Below are positions 9,079 through 16,812 of a DNA stretch of 39,686 nucleotides, one piece after another; the first letter of the stretch is position 1, and each line of letters opens with the position of its first letter. Where the stretch lies: positions 757-40,442 of the forward strand of contig NZ_JAECZB010000030.1 of the NCBI RefSeq assembly GCF_016056295.1, given 5' to 3'. Below the pieces are notes generated by a model. That model did not search any database. It worked only from the letters and a program-made list of their open reading frames with translations, and was not told where the DNA came from. The position numbers and the translations under genes were made by a program. This DNA comes from Atlanticothrix silvestris CENA357 (GTDB lineage Bacteria > Cyanobacteriota > Cyanobacteriia > Cyanobacteriales > Nostocaceae).

Positions 9079-9510
9079 ACTATTGATTACATCCCAAAAC
9101 AACATTATGGAAATGAGTAGCAACATTACCCCTGCGGACTTTTCTACAATTTTTGGGCTAAGGCGACTGGCTATCCAACTACCTAAAAGCACACCTAAAA
9201 AACTGGTAGTTACTAGTGCAGCCGCAGATCCTAGAAACACTACCCACGGCGAATGAGATTCCGCACTCATTAATAAAGTAGATAACTGAGTTTTATCCCC
9301 AATTTCTGCGAGAAAGATGGTGATGAAGGTAGTACCAAAAATTGCCGTTGCTGATTCCTGCTTTGTTTGACTATCGACAACTACAGGCTGAAGTGGCTCA
9401 ATGATTGCAGTAGTTAAGTCAGATTCAGTACTGTCTTTTAGTTCTGGCTGGTATTCAGTCTCAGATATGCCAGAAAGGCTCATAGGTGCAGAGTCAAGTT
9501 TCACAGGCAA
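9076..9510 (-). CDS. UPF0016/GDT1 (TMEM165) half-size cation exporter, upstream subunit
   Basis: The 144-residue protein has an acidic, probably cytoplasmic N-terminal region of about 55 residues, then three hydrophobic segments with the second copy of the family motif, AEIGDKTQL (residues about 68-76). The next helix (WVVFLGSAAALVTTSFLGVLLG) matches the other half in pattern (AVFFGTAGALLLTSLLGALTG), which points to an internal duplication split into two genes. It is first in a two-gene unit with the gene at 8705-9007, separated by about 70 bp containing an STRR array. Predicted role: heteromeric Mn2+ (possibly Ca2+) export protecting photosynthetic membranes. The ion specificity is inferred from cyanobacterial relatives and cannot be read from the sequence. 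Confidence 0.85.
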   Translation of the reverse strand: MPVKLDSAPMSLSGISETEYQPELKDSTESDLTTAIIEPLQPVVVDSQTKQESATAIFGTTFITIFLAEIGDKTQLSTLLMSAESHSPWVVFLGSAAALVTTSFLGVLLGSWIASRLSPKIVEKSAGVMLLLISIMLFWDVINS

Positions 9511-9599
9511 TAGTTTTGTTACTAAGGTGCTTTCATATTTCTCTCATTTTCTCAGATTCTTGTAATAAATTGCAACCCCACTGCACAAAACGCAATTAT

Positions 9600-9950
9600 C
9601 TACAAGCCAACAGCTTTGTCAAAGCGTAGTATTTCTAAGCTGCGATCGCCATATACTGCTTCTATTTGCTGACGACAACAGTCGATGGCAAACTCGTTGA
9701 GTTCTTCTGGTTCAATCCCATACATTTCTTGAAATGTTTGTAGTTCCACACGGCAGAAACGCGGACGATTGGCGTAGATCCGGCATTCTCTGCTGGTATG
9801 GTCGAAATTAATGCACCATCCACCTTCACCTACCATGCTGAGGTACTGTTCTAATTCTGCTGGTGAAAGATATTCTTCCAAATCTGGACGTTCTGCTGGG
9901 TCAAGATGACAGCAAGCCCCACATTGCTTGACACATTTCCAATTTGCCAT
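9600..9950 (-). CDS. YkgJ-family cysteine-cluster protein
   Basis: The 116-residue protein has the cysteine pattern of the YkgJ/UPF0153 zinc/iron-chelating family: CVKQCGACC (residues about 6-14), CINFD (about 46), C-R-I-Y...RFCR (about 56-66) and DCC (about 89-91). The motif NFDHTSRECRIYANRPRFCR is characteristic. These clusters probably bind a metal or Fe-S centre; the biochemical role is unknown. The gene is monocistronic by appearance and is divergent from psb30, with about 125 bp between them. Full length. Confidence 0.88.
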   Translation of the reverse strand: MANWKCVKQCGACCHLDPAERPDLEEYLSPAELEQYLSMVGEGGWCINFDHTSRECRIYANRPRFCRVELQTFQEMYGIEPEELNEFAIDCCRQQIEAVYGDRSLEILRFDKAVGL

Positions 9951-10076
9951 TTTATGTCTTTTCCTATAATTTTGTTAAGTAAATTAAATGTAGCAGGCAA
10001 TCACCAGATATGATTATTGCGGGTTTTGCAACTGAATTTATTAATTTTCTAAGACGATAGGGAGAGAGAAAGAAAA

Positions 10077-10199
10077 ATGTTTGACGCTTTAGCCAATATC
10101 AATTGGGAAGTTATTTTCCAGCTAACCTTTGTTGCACTAATCATTCTTGCGGGCCCAGCGGTAATCTTTGTGCTGGCTTTTCGCAACGGCAACATGTAG
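10077..10199 (+). CDS. psb30: Photosystem II protein Psb30 (Ycf12)
   Basis: This is a 40-codon gene. The product is a single-pass PSII core subunit that sits at the periphery near PsbJ and cytochrome b559 in crystal structures. The sequence begins [16 protein letters not shown] and continues with one transmembrane helix (about residues 13-35, [17 protein letters not shown]) and a short C-terminal RNGNM tail; this is the typical Ycf12 pattern and length. A purine-rich GGGAGAGAG lies about 10-18 nt before the ATG. It is transcribed alone, convergent with recJ. Confidence 0.93.
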   Translation: MFDALANINWEVIFQLTFVALIILAGPAVIFVLAFRNGNM

Positions 10200-10234
10200 G
10201 AGTAATCAGTGCTGAGTCAGGAGTTAACTAAAGC

Positions 10235-12424
10235 TCATAGCTCGGCACTCACAACTGATAACGCTTGAAGGGCAGCTTGGATAATGCTGTCATATTTTGG
10301 TTGAGATAAGTCAACCTCCGTAGCATCTTTACGATTAGTACCAAGTAAACCGATTGTACGTCCTGGATGCATGACTAAGACTTTGCCTTCAGGATTTTTA
10401 ATTCTTAATTCTGGTGAAACATCGTTTTGATAGATGCCACAAGTATATTGACGCTGGTTGTACAGAAAGTTAGTTCTTAAAGGTTTAGATGGCAAGGTAT
10501 CAAATAAATGAGATTGCGGTAATAGTTTGGTATGAATTGACTCCTTACTGTAATGATCATTTGGCAGCCTAACACCTAATAATTCCAACTCAATAGTAGT
10601 GTCACCATTAAAGTGATTTTCTCGCAGCTTGTAAGCAATATCTATCCGCGGCGGTAGGGGAAAGTAGTCGCGCCAACGCCAGGCGATCGCTTTGATTTTA
10701 TATTGTTGCTCATCGATAGTTTGGGTAAGTGTCAGTTTGATGTGACCCTTACCAACAGGTTTTTGCTCAACCACTTGGACATTGGGTGTCCAAAATATGG
10801 GATCAGGGTTATCAATACCACAAGGGTGCAGGGCATTTAGCTGTTGATAAAGTTGCTGATTGATGTGATTAAGATGAGCTTGGGCATCAATTTTGAGTAG
10901 CGGCTTGAGGTGCTGCGGTTCTAAACACTGATTGGCAAACTCACACAAACGCGATCGCAATGCCTGTAAATTTTCTGCTGGTAGAGAAAATCCCCCGGCT
11001 GCTTTGTGTCCACCAAATTTGCCTAGCAAGTCCTGACAATATTCCAAAGCTGCAAACACATGAAATTCTGGGATTCCTCGTGCTGAACCGCGAATATGTT
11101 CTGCGTTTTCATAAGTACCGATAAATACCGGAACACCGAAGCGTTCTAGTAATCGAGAAGCAACGATCCCAATTACGCCGTGATGCCAATTAGGTTGAAC
11201 AATAACTAATACTCGGTCTTGCTGTAAAGAAGCAATGAATTCTGCTTCTACATAAGCGATCGCTGCTTGTTCAATTTCCTCGCACATTTGCTGACGACTG
11301 GTGTTGGTTTGTTCACACTGCATGGCTCTTTCCAGCGCGATCCCCATATCATCCGTAGTCAGCAATTCGATCATGGTTTGGGGGTTCCCAATCCGTCCAA
11401 TCGCATTAATGCGCGGCCCTAAGCGAAATCCAATATCCTCCGGCTTCAAAGATTTCAGATTTTCGATTTGAGATTGGAGTTTCCCCACATCTCCTCCTGC
11501 TTCCCCTGCTCCCCTTGCCTGCACCCCAGCTACCTGAATTAAAGCTTGCACCCCAGGTAATTGGGATTTGGGTAAATGTTTTAAGCCACGTTTCACCCAG
11601 CGGCGGTTTACACCAGTTAAAGGAGCTAAATCTGCGATCGTCCCTAATGTAAAGAGTGCAAGCATCGGCTGGATTAAACCCCTTGTCTCTCCTAGTTGTT
11701 GCGCTAAAGACACCGCTAAAATATAGGCAACACCAACACCAGCAACGCCCCGATAAGGTGAGGATTCTGCTATGAGTTTAGGATTGAGGATGGCATTGGC
11801 TGGAGGTAATATTTGGGGAATATCGTGGTGATCGGTAACAATTACTTTCAGTCCGAGTTCTCTAGCTCTAGCAATTGGTTCATAAGCTGAGATGCCATTA
11901 TCTACAGTTAGAATGAGTCCCACGCCTTCGCTGTGAAATTCTTCTACAATGCGTTTATTAATACCATAGCCTTCATGCATCCTACTGGGGATGGCGTAAT
12001 CTACCTTAGCCCCCAAAGTACGCAGACTACGCAATAGTAAAGCCGTGCTAGTCATGCCATCAGCATCATAATCGCCACAGATAGCAATTTTCTCTTGAGA
12101 AGCGATCGCCTCTTGCAATAACTCCACACTCATTGCTAAATCCGGGAATTCTTCTAGTGGTGTAGGTAAGAATAAAGACTCTGGATCTAAAAATGCTTGT
12201 GCTTGCTCTGGTGTTTCGATGCCACGATTAATCAACAACTGGCTGACAATCGGTGAAAGATTTGTCGAATCTGCCAATTGTTGGGCTAATTCTGTTTTCT
12301 GTGGATAAATTTGCCAGCGCTGATTTGGTAAGCGCCTGCTAGGTTTGGAGAATTCAGATACAGTTCGATCTAGCACAATCAAAGTTGGGAATTTTAAGTT
12401 ATGAGTTGTGAGTGTTGAACTCAA
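10235..12424 (-). CDS. recJ: Single-stranded-DNA-specific exonuclease RecJ
   Basis: The 729-residue DHH-superfamily 5'-3' ssDNA exonuclease acts in recombination and mismatch or base-excision repair. The DHH domain is clear: motif I D118/D120/D122 (CGDYDADGM) and the D198-H199-H200 triad (VTDHHDIP) bind the catalytic metals. The DHHA1 domain has GGHKAAGG (H473) and is followed by an OB-like domain (about 540-630) and a cyanobacterial C-terminal extension. Residues about 302-322, just before the conserved SLKPEDIGFRLGPRINAIGR, are Gly/Ala-rich and encoded by DNA resembling intergenic repeats, so they look like a tolerated insertion. The first 30 residues precede the usual LPNQRWQIYP start and may not be translated. 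STRR-like DNA lies just upstream. Confidence 0.95.
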   Translation of the reverse strand: MSSTLTTHNLKFPTLIVLDRTVSEFSKPSRRLPNQRWQIYPQKTELAQQLADSTNLSPIVSQLLINRGIETPEQAQAFLDPESLFLPTPLEEFPDLAMSVELLQEAIASQEKIAICGDYDADGMTSTALLLRSLRTLGAKVDYAIPSRMHEGYGINKRIVEEFHSEGVGLILTVDNGISAYEPIARARELGLKVIVTDHHDIPQILPPANAILNPKLIAESSPYRGVAGVGVAYILAVSLAQQLGETRGLIQPMLALFTLGTIADLAPLTGVNRRWVKRGLKHLPKSQLPGVQALIQVAGVQARGAGEAGGDVGKLQSQIENLKSLKPEDIGFRLGPRINAIGRIGNPQTMIELLTTDDMGIALERAMQCEQTNTSRQQMCEEIEQAAIAYVEAEFIASLQQDRVLVIVQPNWHHGVIGIVASRLLERFGVPVFIGTYENAEHIRGSARGIPEFHVFAALEYCQDLLGKFGGHKAAGGFSLPAENLQALRSRLCEFANQCLEPQHLKPLLKIDAQAHLNHINQQLYQQLNALHPCGIDNPDPIFWTPNVQVVEQKPVGKGHIKLTLTQTIDEQQYKIKAIAWRWRDYFPLPPRIDIAYKLRENHFNGDTTIELELLGVRLPNDHYSKESIHTKLLPQSHLFDTLPSKPLRTNFLYNQRQYTCGIYQNDVSPELRIKNPEGKVLVMHPGRTIGLLGTNRKDATEVDLSQPKYDSIIQAALQALSVVSAEL

Positions 12425-12438
12425 AGTTTTTTCTTAAC

Positions 12439-12453
12439 TCATAACTCATAACA
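12439..12453. repeat. Two-unit heptamer repeat (ACTCATA)
   Basis: ACTCATA occurs twice in tandem between recJ and the next gene upstream, with related TTATGAG sequence at about 12400-12406 inside the recJ 5' end. It is a minimal STRR remnant. Confidence 0.4.
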
Positions 12454-12468
12454 CTATATCGCTAGCAA

Positions 12469-12894
12469 TTAAAAAACATTTATCCGACCATCATCCATAA
12501 TATACAACGAGCGATCGCCAGGAGAACGCCAAGTAGGACGAAGTTCAACCCGCAATGTGCCAAAGTTGGGTTTAGAGACAATTGCTTGTACTGATAAACC
12601 TGTTTCATCCCAAAATATCAAAGATGTATTTGGCTCAGTGCCTTCTATCTGTTCCATCTGTAATGTTTTCCCTGGACTCAGGAGGATTGGATCAGTAGCA
12701 GAAGGTTTTTGGAGTTTAATTAGGCGTGGTGTGCTATTGACTACTTGAACTTGGATACGTTGCCCAGGCGTAAACTGAATTGGTCGCGCCCCACACTTAG
12801 AAGCACAAGTTCCAGCTAGAGTAACATTAGAGCTATTAGTTGATAATAATAATACGGTAGCGGCGGCTAAAGTAACTGGCAATATTTTAAACAT
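12469..12894 (-). CDS. Exported hypothetical protein
   Basis: The protein has 141 residues when started at ATG 12894; an in-frame ATG at 12903 would add three. A signal peptide is evident: MFKILPVTLAAATVLLLST followed by a likely cleavage after NVTLA or nearby. The mature part has a CASKC cysteine pair near its N terminus and a beta-rich body (FTPGQRIQVQVVNSTPRLIKLQ...LLSPGKTLQMEQIEG) ending in WRSPGDRSLYIMDDGRINVF. It appears to be a small periplasmic beta-sandwich-type protein conserved in cyanobacteria. I do not recognise a named family. It lies about 45 bp upstream of recJ on the same strand, so they may share a transcript. Confidence 0.75.
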   Translation of the reverse strand: MFKILPVTLAAATVLLLSTNSSNVTLAGTCASKCGARPIQFTPGQRIQVQVVNSTPRLIKLQKPSATDPILLSPGKTLQMEQIEGTEPNTSLIFWDETGLSVQAIVSKPNFGTLRVELRPTWRSPGDRSLYIMDDGRINVF

Positions 12895-12969
12895 GATACA
12901 CATGCTAACTAGTTGTCATAAATATTACTCTAGTTAGCTTGTGTGCAGCCTCCGCAGATTTTCCTGAAT

Positions 12970-13083
12970 TTAGAGATGTTGATTTATTGCTGCTTGCTGA
13001 ACTACTTCTAATGGTAAATCTAAAAGTTGTGCGATCGCCTCCTCTCTACGAGATGCTGCGCGAATGCAATGACAGTTATTTTT
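12970..13083 (-). pseudogene. Possible gene remnant (38-codon open stretch without a start)
   Basis: This minus-strand frame ends at the TAA at 12972-12970 and reads CIRAASRREEAIAQLLDLPLEVV, an amphipathic and compositionally natural protein stretch. The frame is closed upstream by TGA at 13086-13084 and has no ATG, GTG or TTG in a sensible place. The nearby ATGAAAAAATAA on the other minus-strand frame suggests decay by indels. It could be the C-terminal relic of a small DNA-binding or regulatory protein. Confidence 0.25.
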
Positions 13084-13113
13084 TCATTGCAAAATCAAAG
13101 CTGGGTGTACGCG

Positions 13114-13302
13114 CTAAGGTTTTTGTCTTTTTAACTCTTGTATTAACACTTGGCAGCGCTTACTTGCTTCTTTGGCTTGTCTCATTAAGTTTTTGCTTTG
13201 TTCACGATCAGTTTTACTAATTTCAACCGCTTGTTGACTGAACTGTGCAGCTTGCTTACCAAGTTCTTGAATGCGTGTTTTTAATTGTTCAACCGTTTTC
13301 AT
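13114..13302 (-). CDS. Small alpha-helical protein (second of a pair)
   Basis: This 62-residue protein is rich in Lys, Gln and Glu with heptad-like spacing (MKTVEQLKTRIQELGKQAAQF...MRQAKEASKRCQVLIQELKRQ), so it should form a long helix or coiled coil. Its ATG overlaps the stop codon of the upstream gene by 4 bp (ATGA at 13302-13299), the signature of translational coupling. No domain is recognised. The tight pairing with another helical mini-protein suggests the two products form a complex, which is inference. The opposite-strand ORF covering this region is an antisense shadow. Confidence 0.7.
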   Translation of the reverse strand: MKTVEQLKTRIQELGKQAAQFSQQAVEISKTDREQSKNLMRQAKEASKRCQVLIQELKRQKP

Positions 13303-13499
13303 TCTCCCTCCAGTTCAGAAATCAAGATATCTAGATTTTCAGCTTCTTCATAAATTTTATCTGCTCTGCTTTGAAGCAAACTGGCATCGTCAAAGTCATC
13401 GTTTTGAAGTGCTAATTCTGCTGCTGTGTACAATTGTGCGGCTATTTGCTGTAATTGTGTGTACATTTGCAACAAAATAGTAAGTGTTTCTTGTTTCAT
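13299..13499 (-). CDS. Small alpha-helical protein (first of a pair)
   Basis: The 66-residue product is an acidic, strongly helical protein (MKQETLTILLQMYTQLQQIAAQLYTAAELALQNDDFDDASLLQSRADKIYEEAENL). The Asp-rich turn between two helices suggests a helical hairpin. It is the first gene of a two-gene unit and overlaps the start of the following gene by 4 bp. Acidic here and basic in the partner would suit a heterodimer. I do not recognise the family. A promoter should lie in the roughly 125 bp between this ATG and the glycosidase gene's 3' end. Confidence 0.7.
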   Translation of the reverse strand: MKQETLTILLQMYTQLQQIAAQLYTAAELALQNDDFDDASLLQSRADKIYEEAENLDILISELEGE

Positions 13500-13626
13500 T
13501 TTTCACGGTTATGGAATTATGGAATAATCACACCCAAAGCTACCCAATCTAGCTTCCCGTGTTGATGATTTGTGAGCGATGTCTGGCGACAAGAAGCAGA
13601 GTTTTTACTTTTTTTACCAACTTCAT

Positions 13627-14550
13627 CTATTTGGGTTTTTTATAAATCAAAAATACTGAACCTATTGGCCCAAAATTTTCTACATATATTTTTTGATTGT
13701 AAAATAACCCTGGAGACATACCACCATCAAACAATATTCCTTCTTGAATTTTACCCAAACAATTATTACGGGCAATTCCTTCTAAGACATCATCAAATTT
13801 ATCTGGAATTAGCTCTTGATTAATTGGTGAAAAATCAATATTGGAATTTGCTTTTGAATCATTAACTAACAAAATTACATAACCTTTATTAGTTATCGCT
13901 GCCATAGATCTGTTAGTTGCTTGTTTACAGGCAAATTCGCCTAAATCTTGACAAATATCTTTAAACTTACCTTGACGATAAAATCTGCCATTACCTCCTA
14001 CCAAATTATAATTAAGAATATTAACTGCTCTTCTACCAGCCTGGATAGTAGCCTTTCTTTCTTGTGGTTTACCGCCGGAAATTCCAAAAGAAGAACGCCT
14101 ATTTTTAAAGACTCCTGAATACTCTACTCCACGAGAAATATTTAAGCCTTGGGGTTGATCATCAGTACCTATATAGTCTGCATTAATTGCTGCTATGGGT
14201 CGTAGCCCATTTAATGTAGAATTTTGATCGGAAATGATTTCCTGAAACTGTTTTGGGACATATTCTCTGCGTATTTTTCCCTTAGGATTTTGAGCATACA
14301 GTTTATGAGATAAACCTACATTGACTTTAAAATCTAATGCTGCTGATTTGGGATTAAAAATAATTACATGGTTAATACCTCTTGTATATTTCTCTCCTTT
14401 ATTATTAGTTTTGAAAAACTCAATACTAAATTGGGCATCTTCTCCAGGACATGATTTTGGCACAGAATTTGCCTGAATTTTTTTACAACCTGATAAAAAA
14501 CTTATACTAAGAATAAATACAGACAAAAGCAATATTTTGTTTATAGACAT
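13627..14550 (-). CDS. Phosphodiester glycosidase family lipoprotein
   Basis: The 307-residue protein starts with a lipoprotein signal: MSINKILLLSVFILSISFLSGC, lipobox LSGC with the acylated Cys at residue 22. The body matches the phosphodiester glycosidase (NAGPA/DUF2233-type) family: an N-terminal strand region (YTRGINHVIIFNPKSAAL), the conserved 'AAINADYIGTDDQPQGLNIS' segment where family members carry catalytic or metal-binding residues, and the C-terminal 'EGILFDGGMSPGLFYN', which corresponds to the family's LDGGxS motif. It probably hydrolyses sugar phosphodiesters at the cell envelope; the substrate is unknown. It is monocistronic, downstream of the terminator of the DUF4912 gene. Codon use is AT-rich compared with its neighbours. 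Confidence 0.85.
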   Translation of the reverse strand: MSINKILLLSVFILSISFLSGCKKIQANSVPKSCPGEDAQFSIEFFKTNNKGEKYTRGINHVIIFNPKSAALDFKVNVGLSHKLYAQNPKGKIRREYVPKQFQEIISDQNSTLNGLRPIAAINADYIGTDDQPQGLNISRGVEYSGVFKNRRSSFGISGGKPQERKATIQAGRRAVNILNYNLVGGNGRFYRQGKFKDICQDLGEFACKQATNRSMAAITNKGYVILLVNDSKANSNIDFSPINQELIPDKFDDVLEGIARNNCLGKIQEGILFDGGMSPGLFYNQKIYVENFGPIGSVFLIYKKPK

Positions 14551-14556
14551 CTTGAT

Positions 14557-14594
14557 TAAAAAATAAAAACCCGCTATATAATGACTATAGCGGG
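14557..14594 (-). terminator. Rho-independent terminator of the DUF4912 gene
   Basis: Plus-strand CCCGCTATA (14570-14578) and TATAGCGGG (14586-14594) form a perfect 9-bp stem with a 7-nt loop. Read on the minus strand, the stem is followed directly by TTTTTATTTTTT. It lies 55 bp after the stop of the DUF4912 gene and just before the lipoprotein gene's start. Confidence 0.88.
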
Positions 14595-14648
14595 GAATAA
14601 TTCAAAATTTCAATCTGGGGTTACATAACATACACAATCATTTGTCAT

Positions 14649-15902
14649 TTAAGAGAACCATTCAACAACGGCTTCTTCTTTGGTGTTGGTATTTCGAGAA
14701 GGTGTTTCACGATTAAACTTCATGTGAATTGATCGTGTTTGCTCACCATCTGCAGCAACAGCCAAAACAGGATAGTCAATTAAACCATCTTGGAAGGACA
14801 TTTGGAAGCGGAATGTACCGTCTGGATTGAGCTTAATTGGACGACCACCAATAGTCACGGTAGCATCAGGTTCAGTTGCACCATAAACAATCAATTCAGC
14901 ATCAGCGATTAACCAGAACTGGCGTGGACGTACTGGTACAGCGGAAGCTGAGAAACCAACACCCGACATTCCTGCACCAGACATGGTTAAACCGGAAGTG
15001 GTGGGAACTGCCCACATACCTACACCAGAGGGGAAGATGTAGGAACTGATAGCTTGTTCGGGACGAGCAGAACCCGGTACTTGTTGCATGGAACCGAATA
15101 GAGAACCAGCAACTCGTTGTGCTTCGGCAGATTCAGCCATACCAAAGATTTGGTCGTAGATGGGGTTGCTACCATTTGTGCTTGCTCCTGCTGTCGTTGT
15201 AATCTTTTTGGCAGGAGGAACTAATTCGTAGACAGTTTTACCACGCAAGTCTTCTTCAAAGTTGACAGTGACGAACACATCCTCAATCCAGTCGGATGGA
15301 TAAACAGGGGGGATGTGTACGCGAGCAGAACGAGCTAATACCAACCAGCGACCATCAGCAGCACGGTAGCCGATATCAATAACATAATCGCGATCGCTCA
15401 CTGGAATTGGGATGTACCATTCCCTCGCTAGCTCATCAGAAGGATATTCCTGAATACTGTGAGGGCTTTGGTGATCGATATCAATGTCAGTGACATCGTA
15501 AATCCGCAGTGCTAGTTGCTGTCCACCTTGCCGCCGCAGTTCTTCTTTGTGTTCATTAGGAACATCCCAGTAAGTGTAAGCCCATTGGGGATCACGAGGT
15601 AAAAGCACAATTCGGCTGTCACCGTAACCTGCTGGTAGATCTGCGAGTCCTTCATCAACATCAGCCAGAGAGCCACCAGTGCGATCTTCTTGTCCTAATT
15701 CAAATTTTGCTGCTTCCACGGTTTCCTGTGCCTCCAGTGAGCGAGATGGGCTAAGCGAAACTTTGTTGCGCTGGACTTCTTGAATTGCTGCCAGCAGTTG
15801 AGATTTACGCATTCGACTATAGCGAGAAATGCTACATTCGCTAGCAACTTTACGTAGTTGCCGCAGTGTCATTTCCTCTAACGGTGGGCGTTCTTTTGCC
15901 AT
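14649..15902 (-). CDS. DUF4912 protein with N-terminal Rho-N/SAP-like domain
   Basis: The 417-residue protein has an N-terminal helical domain of the Rho_N/SAP type (residues about 8-45, LEEMTLRQLRKVASECSISRYSRM), often linked to nucleic-acid binding. A DUF4912 domain follows (about 95-225, GYGDSRIVLLPRDPQWAYTY through YVIDIGYRAADGRWLVLARS). A Ser/Gly-rich linker and a C-terminal beta-rich domain (about 325-400, IVYGATEPDATVTIGGRPIKL) resembling an Ig-like fold close the protein. The cellular role is unknown, although it is well conserved in cyanobacteria. A GGAGG Shine-Dalgarno 9-10 nt before ATG 15902 fixes the start, and a terminator follows the gene. It is a single-gene unit with a long upstream leader or regulatory region. 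Confidence 0.85.
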   Translation of the reverse strand: MAKERPPLEEMTLRQLRKVASECSISRYSRMRKSQLLAAIQEVQRNKVSLSPSRSLEAQETVEAAKFELGQEDRTGGSLADVDEGLADLPAGYGDSRIVLLPRDPQWAYTYWDVPNEHKEELRRQGGQQLALRIYDVTDIDIDHQSPHSIQEYPSDELAREWYIPIPVSDRDYVIDIGYRAADGRWLVLARSARVHIPPVYPSDWIEDVFVTVNFEEDLRGKTVYELVPPAKKITTTAGASTNGSNPIYDQIFGMAESAEAQRVAGSLFGSMQQVPGSARPEQAISSYIFPSGVGMWAVPTTSGLTMSGAGMSGVGFSASAVPVRPRQFWLIADAELIVYGATEPDATVTIGGRPIKLNPDGTFRFQMSFQDGLIDYPVLAVAADGEQTRSIHMKFNRETPSRNTNTKEEAVVEWFS

Positions 15903-16620
15903 GAATTTGGCCTCCAGTAGTGTGAAATGTAAATGATTTCCCCTGGTTAAAGAATCTATTCAAAATGTCATTCACCCAGATGAATTTTTATTCCTGACTC
16001 CTGGTTTGCCCAGTTTTTAAGTTTTTTAGTCTGTTTTTAAATTGAAGGCGATTTCCTTTCAATTCCTTGTTCTTGCCAAAATTAGCATTTCTTTGGGATC
16101 GGAAGGTGTCCTTTTGTTAAGTAAATATTAACCAGTAACCCTTGGTAGGGATCAAGGGGTCTGAAGGCACTTTTTTACCTGTTTGACGAATTTATTAGCC
16201 CTTGGGGGATCAACTTGTGATGGTTTCATGACATTTGAGTCTACGCTTGGTTATTGAGATGGGATAAATGTCATAGTTCCATGACAAAAAAATGAATAAA
16301 CCAAAACCCTCATTTACAGGGACTAGGGGCTAGGGGTTAGAGTGAACCGCTATGTGTGATCGCACCATCTTCGCAAAAGCTAAATTTATAATTGACCAAC
16401 GTATTCAAGCCTCAAGTCACAAATCTAAATCGGGGTATTGTTAGGCTGTAGTTTGCATATTGTCGACCTCACGTTTTGATAGGTTTAAAACCCAACATGA
16501 AGCTAGTGACAACGTTGAGCTTCTTTTCTAGGCTTGGTATATTCACTTAGTTTTGATTAAAACATACACCACGAATGTGGTTGCATTTCTGATGATGAAG
16601 TTGATGTGGGCGATCGCTCT
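15903..16620. other. Long intergenic region, divergent promoters
   Basis: This 718-bp spacer separates the DUF4912 gene (minus) from the MITE and pentapeptide operon (plus). It has no credible ORF. It holds the 9-bp inverted repeat listed separately, a CCCTTG/CAAGGG repeat at about 16139-16157 and one HIP1 site at 16611-16618. Promoters for both directions must be here, upstream of the MITE. Confidence 0.5.
16228..16274. repeat. ATGACATTT / AAATGTCAT inverted repeat upstream of the DUF4912 gene
   Basis: A perfect 9-bp inverted repeat (16228-16236 and 16266-16274) is followed by a further CATGACA at 16279-16285. It is about 330 bp upstream of the DUF4912 start. Spacing is long for a classic operator, so regulatory meaning is speculative. 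Confidence 0.35.
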
Positions 16621-16806
16621 CCTTCTAAGGCTACGGTGTACACACAAGTACTCTCCATATAGGTTTCAGCGTTTAAAGCAGCTATAAACTGTCATTACGA
16701 GCGAAGCGAAGTAATCGCAAAAATTGTTGGGTTAATGGGATTGCTTCGTCGTTCCTCCTCGCAATGACGACTTCTGTGTACACCGTAGCCTTCTAAGGAG
16801 AGGATA
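16617..16806 (+). promoter_or_regulatory. RBS palindrome split by the MITE
   Basis: Removing the MITE and one target copy restores CTCTCCTTCTAAGGAGAG, a perfect 18-bp palindrome (8-bp arms, CT centre). Its right arm AAGGAGAG is the Shine-Dalgarno of the TTG-started gene at 16813. Before insertion the SD could have been sequestered in a hairpin with the left arm; after it the left arm is 172 bp upstream. Confidence 0.7.
16631..16788. mobile_element. MITE of 158 bp with 19-bp TIRs and 10-bp target duplication
   Basis: Terminal inverted repeats CTACGGTGTACACACAAGT (16631-16649) and its complement (16770-16788) match at 18 of 19 positions. The element is flanked by identical 10-bp direct repeats CCTTCTAAGG (16621-16630 and 16789-16798), the expected target-site duplication. 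Inside is an imperfect palindrome of the widespread TCATTRCGAG...GCGAAG type (about 16693-16768). No ORF is present, so it must have been mobilised in trans. The right target duplication overlaps the Shine-Dalgarno of the next gene. Confidence 0.9.
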
Positions 16807-16812
16807 AATATT

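Noticed and set aside
12939-13220. 93-codon plus-strand ORF
   Set aside because: It is antisense to the 62-codon helical gene, has erratic composition and no Shine-Dalgarno; the minus-strand pair with its 4-bp overlap is more convincing.
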